Shown: positions 1 to 7,632, counted from the stretch's first letter. The stretch is 47,482 bases of DNA from Rhizobium sp. J15 (GCF_002531825.1 NZ_NWSX01000045.1:1-47482), one strand, 5' to 3'. The notes: a model not told the origin generated them from the letters alone. Made by a program: numbers and translations.

Positions 1-36
1 ATCGACAACCCGTTTGACTGGGACGAGAATCTTCAT
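1..36 (-). CDS. etfB: Electron transfer flavoprotein beta subunit, first 12 codons only
   Basis: The reverse complement of the window edge reads ATG and 11 further codons giving MKILVPVKRVVD, the typical N-terminus of rhizobial EtfB. A GGAAGGA Shine-Dalgarno lies 6-7 bases upstream. EtfB forms with EtfA the soluble flavoprotein that takes electrons from acyl-CoA dehydrogenases to the quinone pool through ETF dehydrogenase. The gene runs off the window. Its position downstream of the rhomboid and adenosyltransferase genes on the same strand matches other rhizobia. The identification rests on 12 residues plus context, but the match is characteristic. Confidence 0.85.
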   Translation of the reverse strand, partial: MKILVPVKRVVD

Positions 37-186
37 GGGGTCCTTCCTTCAAGAGAGAACTGGCTTCAGCGAGGCTGTTAGGAAAATGCGCGCTCGGGCG
101 CCGCTCCGATTGTCGAATGGCGACATGGATACGCGTTTTTCCTCCAAATACAACGCTTCCATGACGCCGGCAGGCAATTTGCCGGC

Positions 187-214
187 AATATATGGACGTT
201 TACGTTCACGTCAA
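187..214 (-). promoter_or_regulatory. Putative etfB promoter overlapped by a palindromic ACGT-type operator
   Basis: On the minus strand TTGACG (214-209) and TATATT (192-187) are spaced by 16 bases and would serve etfB. The palindrome TTTACGTTCACGTCAA (199-214, plus-strand reading) covers the -35 and much of the spacer; 12 of 16 positions are symmetric, with two ACGT cores. From memory of the family, MerR-type LiuR regulators of branched-chain amino acid and acyl-CoA catabolism use ACGT-NN-ACGT palindromes and often include etf genes, so LiuR control is the working inference. The site also covers the last codon of the rhomboid gene. Confidence 0.55.
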
Positions 215-1008
215 TATCGCTGCCAGCGCCGGCCCCAGGGAAAGCGCTGTACCGTCCGCCCATCCGCGCCGGCAGCGATGGTCGGGCCGGTGGCGGGTTC
301 GTTTTTGACGGCGCGGGGCGTCACGATCTGCCGGTCGAAGAGCGGTACGCCGGGCCGGCGCAAGACGAGGATCAGAAGAGCGCCGGCAAGGATGCCGCCG
401 ACATGAGCGCCCCAGGAAACATCGCCGCCGGAGGCGATGACCAGCATGAGGAATTGCTGGCCGATCCATAAAAGCAGCGGGATGAAGGCCGGCAGCGGCA
501 AGGGCACGCGGAAGAATACCAGCACCCAGACCCTGACGCGTGGATGCAGCATGACATAGGCGGCAACGACCCCGGAGATCGCCCCCGATGCGCCGACCAG
601 CGGTGCTTCCGACGTGGTGCCCAGCAGGCCGTGGCAGAGCGCGCCGGCGGCGGCGCAGGCGAGGTAGAAGATCAGGAAGCGCAGATGCCCCATCGCGTCC
701 TCGACATTGTCGCCGAAGACCCAGAGGAAGATCATGTTGGAAGCCAGATGCCAGAAGCCGGAATGGACGAAGGCATAGGTGAGATAGGTCAGAGGCTCCG
801 GCACGATTTCGAGGCCCTGCGCCAGCACCGCGTGTCCGAAGGCGATCGCCGGGATATAACCAAGCCCGACCGTCGTCGCCTGGGCTGCCTGTTCGCTTTC
901 CAGGACAGTCAGAAGCCAGACCGCGACATTCAGCGCGATCAATGAGAGCGTCACCCACTGAACCTTGATGTATTTGAGCGTATTGGCATCGTGAAGTGGT
1001 ATGAACAT
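211..1008 (-). CDS. Rhomboid family intramembrane serine protease
   Basis: 265 residues with about six to seven hydrophobic helices. Family landmarks are visible: the HxxxxHxxxN element in the second helix (His82, His87, Asn91), the nucleophile motif GASG with Ser141, and the catalytic His202 in WGAHVGG. Together they give the Ser-His dyad, so it should be active. Rhomboids cleave single-pass membrane proteins inside the inner membrane; the substrate here is unknown. It follows the adenosyltransferase gene by 36 bp, probably as one transcript, and is followed by etfB. A GGGGGGCG stretch upstream of the ATG is the likely ribosome site. The C-terminal 50 residues are polar and less conserved in appearance. 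Confidence 0.93.
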   Translation of the reverse strand: MFIPLHDANTLKYIKVQWVTLSLIALNVAVWLLTVLESEQAAQATTVGLGYIPAIAFGHAVLAQGLEIVPEPLTYLTYAFVHSGFWHLASNMIFLWVFGDNVEDAMGHLRFLIFYLACAAAGALCHGLLGTTSEAPLVGASGAISGVVAAYVMLHPRVRVWVLVFFRVPLPLPAFIPLLLWIGQQFLMLVIASGGDVSWGAHVGGILAGALLILVLRRPGVPLFDRQIVTPRAVKNEPATGPTIAAGADGRTVQRFPWGRRWQRY

Positions 1009-1044
1009 GCAGGCGCCCCCCGGCGATCGTGATCGGGGGCGAGC

Positions 1045-1623
1045 CTATCTGTTTTTTCCCGGAACCCAAAGCACATCCGCGCGGCCACGGTCGTTTGCAT
1101 GACGCGCGGCGACGAAGAGGAAGTCGGACAGGCGATTGACGTATTTCATCGCAGCCGCACCGACGATTTCGCCCTCGCTGCGGGCAAGCGCCACCATCAG
1201 ACGCTCGGCCCGGCGAGCAATCGTGCGGGCAAGGTGCAGATGCGCGGCGGCCGGGCTGCCGCCTGGCAGTATGAAGGATTTCAACGGCTCCAGACCGGCA
1301 TTCAGCCGGTCGATATCCCGCTCGATGCGATCGACCTGCGTCTCGACGATCCGCAGCGGCTCATAGGCCGGCGGTTCACCCGTATCCGGCGTGGCGAGAT
1401 CGGCGCCGAGATCGAAGAGATCGTTCTGGATCAGCATCAGCATGGCGTCGAGATCGGGCAGGCCGGCCGTATGCAACCGCGCGAGCCCGATCGCCGAATT
1501 GGCCTCGTCGATCGTGCCGTAGGCCTCGACGCGCAGGTCGTCCTTGGTGCGGCGGGGGCCGGAAACCAGGCCGGTCGTGCCGTCATCGCCGGTCTTCGTG
1601 TAGATCTTGTTGAGCTTGACCAC
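1045..1623 (-). CDS. Cob(I)alamin adenosyltransferase, PduO type
   Basis: 192 residues, the usual length for PduO-type ATP:cob(I)alamin adenosyltransferases. It transfers the 5'-deoxyadenosyl group from ATP to cob(I)alamin to make adenosylcobalamin, for example for methylmalonyl-CoA mutase. The N-terminal ATP-binding segment KIYTKTGDDGTTGL is at residues 6-19, followed by the RVEAYGTIDEANSAIG helix, NDLFDLGADLATP, and the C-terminal ARRAER and NRLSDFLFVAARHAN segments that line the active site. It starts 21 bp after the HIG1 gene and precedes the rhomboid gene, in an apparent minus-strand operon. Such genes are sometimes labelled cobO, but that name belongs to a different fold, so no symbol is given. 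Confidence 0.95.
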   Translation of the reverse strand: MVKLNKIYTKTGDDGTTGLVSGPRRTKDDLRVEAYGTIDEANSAIGLARLHTAGLPDLDAMLMLIQNDLFDLGADLATPDTGEPPAYEPLRIVETQVDRIERDIDRLNAGLEPLKSFILPGGSPAAAHLHLARTIARRAERLMVALARSEGEIVGAAAMKYVNRLSDFLFVAARHANDRGRADVLWVPGKNR

Positions 1624-1644
1624 GGTTCCCCCTTCGAAGCCCTG

Positions 1645-1848
1645 TCAGGTCGGGCGGCCGCCGCCGGTCAGCCAGAGCGTCAGCATGATCAGGATGACGG
1701 CAATCGCCTGCAACAGGACGCGAAGCTGCATCAGCTTGTTGGAAAGATTGGCATCGCCGCCCTTCATCATGTTGAAGAGACCGCGGATCAGGACGAGGGC
1801 GACGACGCCCATGACGATGATCGCGAGGATATAGGTGACCGTGGACAT
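1645..1848 (-). CDS. Small twin-transmembrane HIG1-domain protein
   Basis: 67 residues, two hydrophobic helices (about 5-24 and 42-62) joined by a short polar loop with NMMKGGDANLSNKLM. This is the layout of HIG1 (hypoxia-induced gene 1) proteins. In mitochondria and some bacteria HIG1 proteins associate with cytochrome oxidase; a similar role here is inferred from family membership only. The start chosen is the ATG at 1848, which begins directly with the first helix. A longer reading from 1875 adds nine residues and overlaps the end of the SDR gene. It sits between the SDR and the adenosyltransferase in one operon. Confidence 0.85.
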   Translation of the reverse strand: MSTVTYILAIIVMGVVALVLIRGLFNMMKGGDANLSNKLMQLRVLLQAIAVILIMLTLWLTGGGRPT

Positions 1849-1862
1849 GGCATTCAGCTTTC

Positions 1863-2696
1863 TCAGTCCGTCCATCGCATCAGGCGGTAGAAGAGGTCTG
1901 CCAGAAGCAGCCTCTTCAGGACCATGCCCTGTTTAGCCGGAGTCGTTACAGGATAATGTGGCCTTGGGTTTTTCGAGTTCAATGCGTGTTTCAATACCGA
2001 ATAGACCGCATCCGGGCCATGTTTATGGCGGTTGGGCGGCCCCGCTCCCTCGAGCCTCGCCAATTGCCTGGCATAATCGGCCGCGTGCGGCGAGTTTACG
2101 AGGTCGATATGCTCCTTGATCTTGGCGAGCGCATTGGCGGTGAAGCGCGTCGCGATCGGTCCCGGCTCGATCAGGCTCACATGGATGCCGCTGCCCTGCA
2201 GTTCCATGCGCAGCGTGACGCTGAGGCCTTCGAGCGCAAATTTGGAGGCGGTGTAGGCGCCGCGGTAGCGATAGGGAACGATGCCGAGGATGGACGAGCA
2301 TTGCACGATCCGCCCCTCGCCGCGCCTGCGCATCGCCGGGATGACCTGGCGCGTCAGCTCATGCCAGCCGAAGAAGTTCGCCTCGAACTGGGCGCGCAGC
2401 GCTGCCGTCGAAAGATCCTCGACGGCGCCCGGCTGACCGTAGGCGCCATTGTTGAAGAGCGCGTCGATGCGGCCGCCGCTGCGTTCGAGCACCGCGCCGA
2501 CCAGTTCGGAGATCGTCTCGGTCCTGGCATAATCCATCAGAAAGGCTTCGATGCCGTCGGCTTCCAGCCTCGAGAGATCCTCCGCCTTGCGCACCGTCGC
2601 GAAGACGCGCCAGCCATCGGATTTCAACGCCCGCGCGCAGTAAGCGCCGATGCCGGACGAACATCCGGTCACGACGATGGTGCGCTCTGCCGCCAT
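1863..2696 (-). CDS. Short-chain dehydrogenase/reductase (classical SDR)
   Basis: 277 residues from the ATG at 2696, preceded by AGGAAT. It has the NAD(P)-binding TGCSSGIG motif at residues 10-17, the NNGAYG structural motif at 82-87, and the catalytic Ser134/135, Tyr148 and Lys152 (YTASK), so it should be an active oxidoreductase. The substrate cannot be read from sequence. An upstream in-frame ATG at 2792 would add 32 residues in front of the Rossmann fold and is unlikely. The 76 bp to the divergent YihY gene must hold both promoters. It overlaps no downstream gene if the HIG1 gene starts at 1848. Confidence 0.92.
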   Translation of the reverse strand: MAAERTIVVTGCSSGIGAYCARALKSDGWRVFATVRKAEDLSRLEADGIEAFLMDYARTETISELVGAVLERSGGRIDALFNNGAYGQPGAVEDLSTAALRAQFEANFFGWHELTRQVIPAMRRRGEGRIVQCSSILGIVPYRYRGAYTASKFALEGLSVTLRMELQGSGIHVSLIEPGPIATRFTANALAKIKEHIDLVNSPHAADYARQLARLEGAGPPNRHKHGPDAVYSVLKHALNSKNPRPHYPVTTPAKQGMVLKRLLLADLFYRLMRWTD

Positions 2697-2772
2697 GGAA
2701 TGATTCCTGTACAAAATGGGACTCGTTTCCCATATTCGGCCAGATGATACAATCTGGAAAGCCGGGGACGGA

Positions 2773-3696
2773 ATGCGGAAGGTGCTGCGCACGACTTATG
2801 ACGTGGTCTATGACGCGATCTGTCACATGGTCGAGGATGACGGCTTTGCCATGGCGAGCCATGTGGCGCTCTCGAGCCTGCTTGCGGTTTTCCCCTTCCT
2901 GATCTTCGGCACCGCGCTCGCAAGCTTCCTCGGCGCCGATCAGTTTTCCTCGACCGCCATCCATCTGATCTTCGACACCTGGCCCGAAGCGATCGCCAAG
3001 CCGCTCGCCGATCAGGTGCTGCAGGTGCTGACCATTCCGCGCGGCGGGCTGCTGACGATCTCGGTGCTGGCGGCTGCCTATTTCGCCTCGAACGGCGTCG
3101 AGGCGCTGCGCATCTCGCTCAACCGCGCCTACCGGGTGCAGGAGACGCGGCCATGGTATTTCACCCGGCTCGCCAGCCTCGGCTATGTGCTGATCGCCGT
3201 CATCATCTTCGCGGCGATCAGCATTCTGCTCGTCGCCCTGCCGCTCGCTCTCGATTATGCGCGCGGCTGGTTTCCGCTGTTTGCCGACACGCTCGACATC
3301 GTTTTCAGCTGGCGCGTCTACGGCACGCTCGTCGTGCTGACCGTCGGGCTGCTCGTGGTGCATCTCTGGCTGCCGTCCGGCAAGCGGCGGGTCTTCGACG
3401 TCATCCCCGGCGTGCTGCTGACGCTGCTTCTGTGGCTCGCCGGCGCGCTGATCTTTGCCTATTATCTCGCGACCTTCGCCAATTATACGGCGACCTATGC
3501 CGGTCTCGCCTCCGTCATGATCGTGCTGATCTTCCTCTATATGGTCGGCGTCATCTTCATTATCGGCGCGGAGATCAACGCGGCGCTGATCAAGTTCCGC
3601 GTCTTCCGGATGTTCTCGCATACGCTTTCGATCGTCGGCAGAGAGCGCGCCGAAAGGCGGTCAGAACCCGACAAGGCGGCGAATGTCGGCTCCTGA
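2773..3696 (+). CDS. YihY/virulence factor BrkB family inner-membrane protein
   Basis: 307 residues with six predicted membrane segments, including a Pro/Phe-rich first helix (SSLLAVFPFLIFGTALASFL) and the C-terminal helices ending in MVGVIFIIGAEINAALIKFR. The family (formerly mislabelled RNase BN, also BrkB) is of uncertain biochemical role; transporter or envelope functions have been suggested. The start at 2773 is preferred because GGGGACGGA precedes it and the protein then begins close to the conserved region; an ATG at 2716 would add 19 residues. The 3' end overlaps the end of the convergent gluQRS gene by 36 bp. Confidence 0.9.
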   Translation: MRKVLRTTYDVVYDAICHMVEDDGFAMASHVALSSLLAVFPFLIFGTALASFLGADQFSSTAIHLIFDTWPEAIAKPLADQVLQVLTIPRGGLLTISVLAAAYFASNGVEALRISLNRAYRVQETRPWYFTRLASLGYVLIAVIIFAAISILLVALPLALDYARGWFPLFADTLDIVFSWRVYGTLVVLTVGLLVVHLWLPSGKRRVFDVIPGVLLTLLLWLAGALIFAYYLATFANYTATYAGLASVMIVLIFLYMVGVIFIIGAEINAALIKFRVFRMFSHTLSIVGRERAERRSEPDKAANVGS

Positions 3697-4542
3697 CAGG
3701 CCCTGGGCGCGCAATTCGCCAAGCCCGCTGTCGCCATCGCTTTTTGAAAGCTTGCGGCCGTCTTCGTCGAGGATCAGGCGATGATGGTGATAGAGGGGCT
3801 GCGGCAGGTCGAGCAGCACCTGCAGCAGCCGGTGCACCGATGTCGCATGGAAAAGGTCGAGCCCGCGCACGACATGGGTGACGCCCTGCAGCGCATCGTC
3901 GATGACCACGGAAAGATGATAGCTCGATGGGGCGTCGGAGCGCGACAGGATGACATCGCCCCAGACCCCGGGCTCGGCGGCGATTTCGCCGGTCCTGCCG
4001 TCGCCGGTCTCCGTCCAGAACAGGAGTTCGCCGATGAGGTCGAGCGCCTTGCGCATATCGAGCCGCCAGGCATGCTTCTTTCCCGAGGCGAGAATGTCCC
4101 GCCATTCGGCCTCAGGCCGCTCGCGGTCGATCGCGGGATAATGCGGGGTGCCGTCCGGATCGCGCGGCCAGACTTGCCCCGCCGCCTCATAGACAGCGAC
4201 GCGCGCCTTCACCTCGCCGCGCGTCAGGAAGGCCGGATAGACCAGTCCGCGTTCGATCAGCGCGTGCAGCGCCGCCTGATATTCGGGAAAGTGTTCCGAC
4301 TGGCGCCGCACCGGGCTTTCCCAGCGGATATCGAGCCAATCGAGATCCCTGAAGATTCCGGCCTCGAATTCCGGCGTGCAGCGCGCCTGATCGATATCCT
4401 CGATGCGCAGCAGGAGGCGGCCGTGTTCGGCCTCCGCCATATCGCGGTTCAACAGCGCCGACAGGGCATGGCCGAGATGCAGCGGTCCGTTGGGACTCGG
4501 GGCAAAACGAAAGACGGGCTTTTGACGCTCACTCGTGGTCAT
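3661..4542 (-). CDS. gluQRS: Glutamyl-Q tRNA(Asp) synthetase
   Basis: 293 residues, a truncated paralogue of glutamyl-tRNA synthetase. It attaches glutamate to the queuosine at position 34 of tRNA(Asp). It contains the class I HIGH-type motif HLGH (residues 22-25) in a PSPNGPLHLGH context and the KMSKS counterpart KLSKS (264-268). It ends soon after, so the anticodon-binding domain of GluRS is absent, which is diagnostic. Two starts are possible: 4542 (AGAAGAAAG upstream, chosen) and 4557, which adds five residues and whose ATG shares the CATG tetranucleotide with the start of the divergent glycosylase. Confidence 0.93.
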   Translation of the reverse strand: MTTSERQKPVFRFAPSPNGPLHLGHALSALLNRDMAEAEHGRLLLRIEDIDQARCTPEFEAGIFRDLDWLDIRWESPVRRQSEHFPEYQAALHALIERGLVYPAFLTRGEVKARVAVYEAAGQVWPRDPDGTPHYPAIDRERPEAEWRDILASGKKHAWRLDMRKALDLIGELLFWTETGDGRTGEIAAEPGVWGDVILSRSDAPSSYHLSVVIDDALQGVTHVVRGLDLFHATSVHRLLQVLLDLPQPLYHHHRLILDEDGRKLSKSDGDSGLGELRAQGLSGADIRRLVGF

Positions 4543-4555
4543 GCTTTCTTCTGCC

Positions 4556-5233
4556 ATGGATTCGCGTTTGGAACCACTGCGAGGCGATGTGCAGATCATC
4601 CACAATGAAGACGATGTCAGGCAAGGCTTGGAAGCGTTGCTTCGTCTCGATCCGCGCCTTGCCCCGATCGCCGTGGATGCAGGCCCCATTCCGCTGCGGC
4701 TGCGCGAGCCTGGATTTGCCGGCCTTGCCCATATCATCGTCTCGCAAATGGTGTCGCGGGCGAGCGCCGAGGCGATCTGGCGGCGTATGCTGCCGGCGGA
4801 CGGTGCGCTGACCGCCGAAGGCTATGTGACGCTTCATGCCGATGCGTGGCGGGAGTTCGGGTTGTCGCGCGCCAAGGCCGAGACATTGTCGCGGATCGCC
4901 AAGGCCGTTGCCTCCGGCCGCCTCGATCTTTCCGGGCTCTGCCTGAAGCCGCCTGGGGAGGCGCTTGCCGAGCTTACCGCGCTGAAAGGCGTCGGCCCGT
5001 GGACGGCCGAGGTCTATCTGATGTTTTGCGGCGGCCATGCGGATGTCTTTCCGGCAGGCGACGTCGCGCTGCAAAATGCCGTCGGCGCGGCCTTGCGCCT
5101 TGCGGCCCGGCCGCAGGCAAAGGCGCTGGCTCGCCTGGCGGAAGCCTGGTCGCCATGGCGTTCGGTCGCGGCCCGGCTTTTCTGGGCCTATTACGCCGCG
5201 AAAATGCGCCGCGACATGGTGCCGGTCGGCTGA
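4556..5233 (+). CDS. DNA-3-methyladenine glycosylase II family (AlkA-like, HhH-GPD)
   Basis: 225 residues. The helix-hairpin-helix lies at 140-152 (LTALKGVGPWTAE), followed by the catalytic Asp169 in PAGDVALQ, the HhH-GPD signature. It should excise alkylated bases in base excision repair, leaving an abasic site. It lacks the N-terminal domain of E. coli AlkA and is closer to the short bacterial and yeast MAG1-like forms. The start is uncertain: the ATG at 4556 has no good ribosome site, and in-frame ATGs at 4535 and 4541 would extend it into the gluQRS coding region. It is divergent from gluQRS with no spacer. Confidence 0.9.
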   Translation: MDSRLEPLRGDVQIIHNEDDVRQGLEALLRLDPRLAPIAVDAGPIPLRLREPGFAGLAHIIVSQMVSRASAEAIWRRMLPADGALTAEGYVTLHADAWREFGLSRAKAETLSRIAKAVASGRLDLSGLCLKPPGEALAELTALKGVGPWTAEVYLMFCGGHADVFPAGDVALQNAVGAALRLAARPQAKALARLAEAWSPWRSVAARLFWAYYAAKMRRDMVPVG

Positions 5234-5344
5234 TCGGCAACACTCTTCAAATTGCCTTTATCCTCTGAATTTATTGGACTTCACAATCCTGTAACAACCG
5301 GCCTAATATACAGGTGCAGATGCCGAATCGATCAGGAGAGTCCC

Positions 5345-5902
5345 TTGACGATTGCAGTCTCCCCGCAGGCCCTGCCGGCGCTCGTTCTGAACGCTGACTA
5401 CCGGCCGCTGAGTTATTACCCCTTGTCGCTGTGGTCCTGGCAGGACGCGATCAAGGCGGTATTTCTCGACCGTGTGAATATCATCGCAGAATATGAACAT
5501 TCGGTTTCATCGCCGAGTTTTTCGATGCGGCTTCCGAGTGTCGTATGCCTGAAGACCTATGTTCAGCCGTCCCGCAATCCCGCCTTCACCCGGTTCAACG
5601 TCTTCCTACGCGACCGGTTCGAATGCCAGTATTGCGGCGCCCATGACGACCTGACCTTCGATCACGTCATCCCGCGCGCCCATGGCGGCGAGACGACCTG
5701 GGAGAACGTCGTGGCGGCCTGCTCGCCCTGCAACCTGCGCAAGGGCAGCAAGCTTCCCAAGCAGGCGGGCATGTTCCCGGCGCAGAAGCCCTACCAGCCG
5801 ACGGTGCAGGACCTGCACAATAACGGCCGGCTGTTTCCGCCGAACTATCTCCATGACAGCTGGCTCGATTATCTCTACTGGGATACCGAACTGCAGCCCT
5901 GA
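5345..5902 (+). CDS. HNH endonuclease domain protein, TTG start
   Basis: 185 residues if translation starts at the TTG at 5345, which has an excellent AGGAGAG Shine-Dalgarno at 5333-5339. An upstream ATG at 5252 reads through non-coding-looking sequence and has no ribosome site. The C-terminal half is an HNH fold: zinc-binding Cys94/Cys97 (CQYC), the ββα motif with Asp106-His107 in FDHVIPRAHGG, Asn121, and Cys126/Cys129 plus Asn130 (CSPCN). The N-terminal 80 residues (LVLNADYRPLSYYPLSLWSW) are conserved in stand-alone HNH proteins of Alphaproteobacteria. There is no adjacent methylase or intron, so a nicking or repair role is a guess. A weak promoter, TTCACA-18-TAATAT, may lie at 5280-5309. 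Confidence 0.9.
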   Translation: MTIAVSPQALPALVLNADYRPLSYYPLSLWSWQDAIKAVFLDRVNIIAEYEHSVSSPSFSMRLPSVVCLKTYVQPSRNPAFTRFNVFLRDRFECQYCGAHDDLTFDHVIPRAHGGETTWENVVAACSPCNLRKGSKLPKQAGMFPAQKPYQPTVQDLHNNGRLFPPNYLHDSWLDYLYWDTELQP

Positions 5903-5911
5903 TCGATCTGA

Positions 5912-6427
5912 TCACGCGGCCTTGCGGACGCCGACAAAGGCGAAGGCCGCGAGCAGAATTCCTGCGATCACATTCCAGCCTGCGAAAGACAGGCCGAGCA
6001 CTCTCAGCGCCGCATCGGTGCAGGAGGGGCCCTTGATCGTATTGAGCTCGGTGAGCAGATCGCCGGCATTGCCCGTCATGCTGTTTGCCGTCGTCGAGCA
6101 GGTGGCCGGCCCCGGCCAGAAATGCCATTCGACGCCGGCGTGATAGACGCCCATGCCCGCCGTCACCAGCATCAGGATGCCGGCTGCGAGAATGAGGGCG
6201 CGGGTGATCCAGTTCGGCAGGCCGATCATTGCGGAGATGGTGCCGAGGAGGGCGATCGGGATCGCGTAATAATAGGGCTGGCGTTGCAGCAGGCAGAGCG
6301 CGCAGGGAATATAGCCGCCGATGTACTGGAAGCCGAGGGCGGCGCCGACCACCGCCGCCATGCCGATCGCGAGCAGTAAGGAATAGATAAAGCCCGGACG
6401 GGCGAGCGGCGAGGCGGTGACAGTCAT
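5912..6427 (-). CDS. dsbB: Disulfide bond formation protein DsbB
   Basis: 171 residues, four membrane helices. The first periplasmic loop carries the quinone-linked pair CALC (Cys42, Cys45) and the second carries Cys110 and Cys136, the four cysteines needed to reoxidise DsbA with ubiquinone. The arginine after the CALC helix (LLQRQPYY) is the conserved quinone-site residue. It ends 9 bp from the convergent HNH gene and lies downstream of the YqaA-type gene, from which it is separated by a palindromic repeat. No DsbA of the classical type is adjacent. Confidence 0.94.
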   Translation of the reverse strand: MTVTASPLARPGFIYSLLLAIGMAAVVGAALGFQYIGGYIPCALCLLQRQPYYYAIPIALLGTISAMIGLPNWITRALILAAGILMLVTAGMGVYHAGVEWHFWPGPATCSTTANSMTGNAGDLLTELNTIKGPSCTDAALRVLGLSFAGWNVIAGILLAAFAFVGVRKAA

Positions 6428-6456
6428 GGCGGAACTCCGCGAGAGTTTGGCTTAGG

Positions 6457-6500
6457 GCAATTCCAGCAAAAGTGTGAAGCGGTTTTGCGTCCGGACTTGC
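6457..6500. repeat. Imperfect palindromic intergenic repeat
   Basis: A 44-base imperfect palindrome lies between dsbB and the YqaA-type gene. Inner arms GCAAAA and TTTTGC surround GTGTGAAGCGG, and outer arms GCAATTCC and GGACTTGC match in 7 of 8 positions. From memory, short palindromes with GCAAAACCG...CACACTTTTGC cores are abundant between rhizobial genes (RIME-like elements). A related GCAAAACCG core recurs at 30576-30584. It could act as an mRNA 3' stabiliser or weak terminator for the YqaA-type gene. Confidence 0.6.
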
Positions 6501-6553
6501 GTAAAATTAGAGAGATAGAGCAGCTTCGTCATTCGAAGAGAAACGAGAATGCT

Positions 6554-7144
6554 CTAGTGAGCGAAAGAGCGGTAGCCGACATAGAGCAAGATCACCGCAC
6601 CGGCACCGATGCCAACGATCTGGCCGAGACGCTTCTCGATGAAGTCACGGATCGACTCGCCGTAGCGGCGCAGCAGCCAAGCGAGGAAGAGGAAACGTGC
6701 GCCGCGTGCAATAATCGCCGAAACAATGAAGAGCCCCAGATTGACGTTGATGACGCCGGACAGGATCGTCACGATCTTGATCGGCGGCAAATGCGCAAGA
6801 CCTGATGTGACAAGCAGCAGCAGGATCCACTCGTAGGTGACGTAGGCCTTCATCTCCTCGAAGGCATCGAGCTTGCCGTAGAATTCGAGAACCGGCCGCG
6901 CCACCGCCTCATAGGCGTAGTGACCGAGCGCCCATCCCGCGATGCCGCCGAGCACGGAGGCGACAGTCGCAACCACCGCGTAGCGATAGGAGCGTTCCGG
7001 CTTGGCGAGCGCCATCGGCAGGAAAAGCACATCGGCGGGTACGAGAAAGACGGAGCTTTCGACGAAGGCGATGACGGCGAGCCAGACTTCGGCCGATTTG
7101 CGTGCGGCCAGAGACATGGTCCAGTCGTAAAGTCTACGGAGCAT
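6554..7144 (-). CDS. YqaA/DedA family (SNARE-associated type) membrane protein
   Basis: 196 residues from the ATG at 7144, which follows GGAAGGGA; a longer reading from 7300 adds 52 residues with no ribosome site. There are four to five hydrophobic segments. The sequence FVESSVFLVPADVLFLPMAL near the N-terminus and the GGIAGWALGHYAYE glycine-rich re-entrant region are typical of the YqaA branch of the DedA superfamily. Members have been tied to lipid flipping and proton-dependent membrane homeostasis; the exact substrate here is unknown. It lies upstream of dsbB on the same strand, a rhizobial arrangement. Confidence 0.88.
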   Translation of the reverse strand: MLRRLYDWTMSLAARKSAEVWLAVIAFVESSVFLVPADVLFLPMALAKPERSYRYAVVATVASVLGGIAGWALGHYAYEAVARPVLEFYGKLDAFEEMKAYVTYEWILLLLVTSGLAHLPPIKIVTILSGVINVNLGLFIVSAIIARGARFLFLAWLLRRYGESIRDFIEKRLGQIVGIGAGAVILLYVGYRSFAH

Positions 7145-7344
7145 TCCATTCCCTTCCTGTTGCGGTGCAAAAAGCTTTAGGTGCCATGGGCGGCGCTGTA
7201 AATGCTCGCCCGTGTCCTTCGCGCCACCGTCGTTTAAAAATTTCGTGAACCGTGGCGTCGGCGCGTCTCCCAAGATTTCATGAGATTGCGAATCGGCCAT
7301 TCTGCGGCAAGCTGTTTCGAATGGACGCGCAGGATGGCGAGAGA

Positions 7345-7632
7345 ATGTTCAAAGTGATCGAAGGCGGCCGCGGGCAGGCCGTGCAGATGGAGGTCCAGGC
7401 CGAGGGCAATTCCGGACCGAGCCGGGAGGATGTGCGCCGGGAGGCCGCGCGGCGGCTCAGCGAAAGCGGCTATCACGTTTCCCGCGTCCGGGAGTTTGCC
7501 ACCGGCGCGCAGATGCCGGCGGCACTGAGATACCTTTCGCTGCAGATCGATTTCGTCGCAGACGCGCTCTCGCGGCTCGATCCCATCCCGGTGGATTTTC
7601 GTTCCGACGCCTATTGGCCTGTCTCTTCCTGA
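7345..7632 (+). CDS. Small conserved-looking protein of unknown function
   Basis: 95 residues if started at the ATG at 7345 (MFKVIEGG), with a GGCGAGAGA purine stretch before it. In-frame ATGs at 7321 and 7252 allow longer forms; the 7252 form would overlap the presumed promoter of the YqaA-type gene. No known domain is recognised. The middle (SREDVRREAARRLSESGYHVSRVREF) is an amphipathic helix followed by a segment that reads as LQIDFVADALSRLDPIPVDFRSDAYWP. It is soluble, lacks a signal peptide, and has coding-type third positions. It stands alone between divergent and convergent neighbours. Confidence 0.65.
   Translation: MFKVIEGGRGQAVQMEVQAEGNSGPSREDVRREAARRLSESGYHVSRVREFATGAQMPAALRYLSLQIDFVADALSRLDPIPVDFRSDAYWPVSS

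Noticed and set aside
2359..3621. 420-codon minus-strand frame spanning the SDR start and the YihY gene
   Set aside because: It runs antisense to the well-supported YihY gene, is rich in Asp/Glu/His/Gln, and has no domain.
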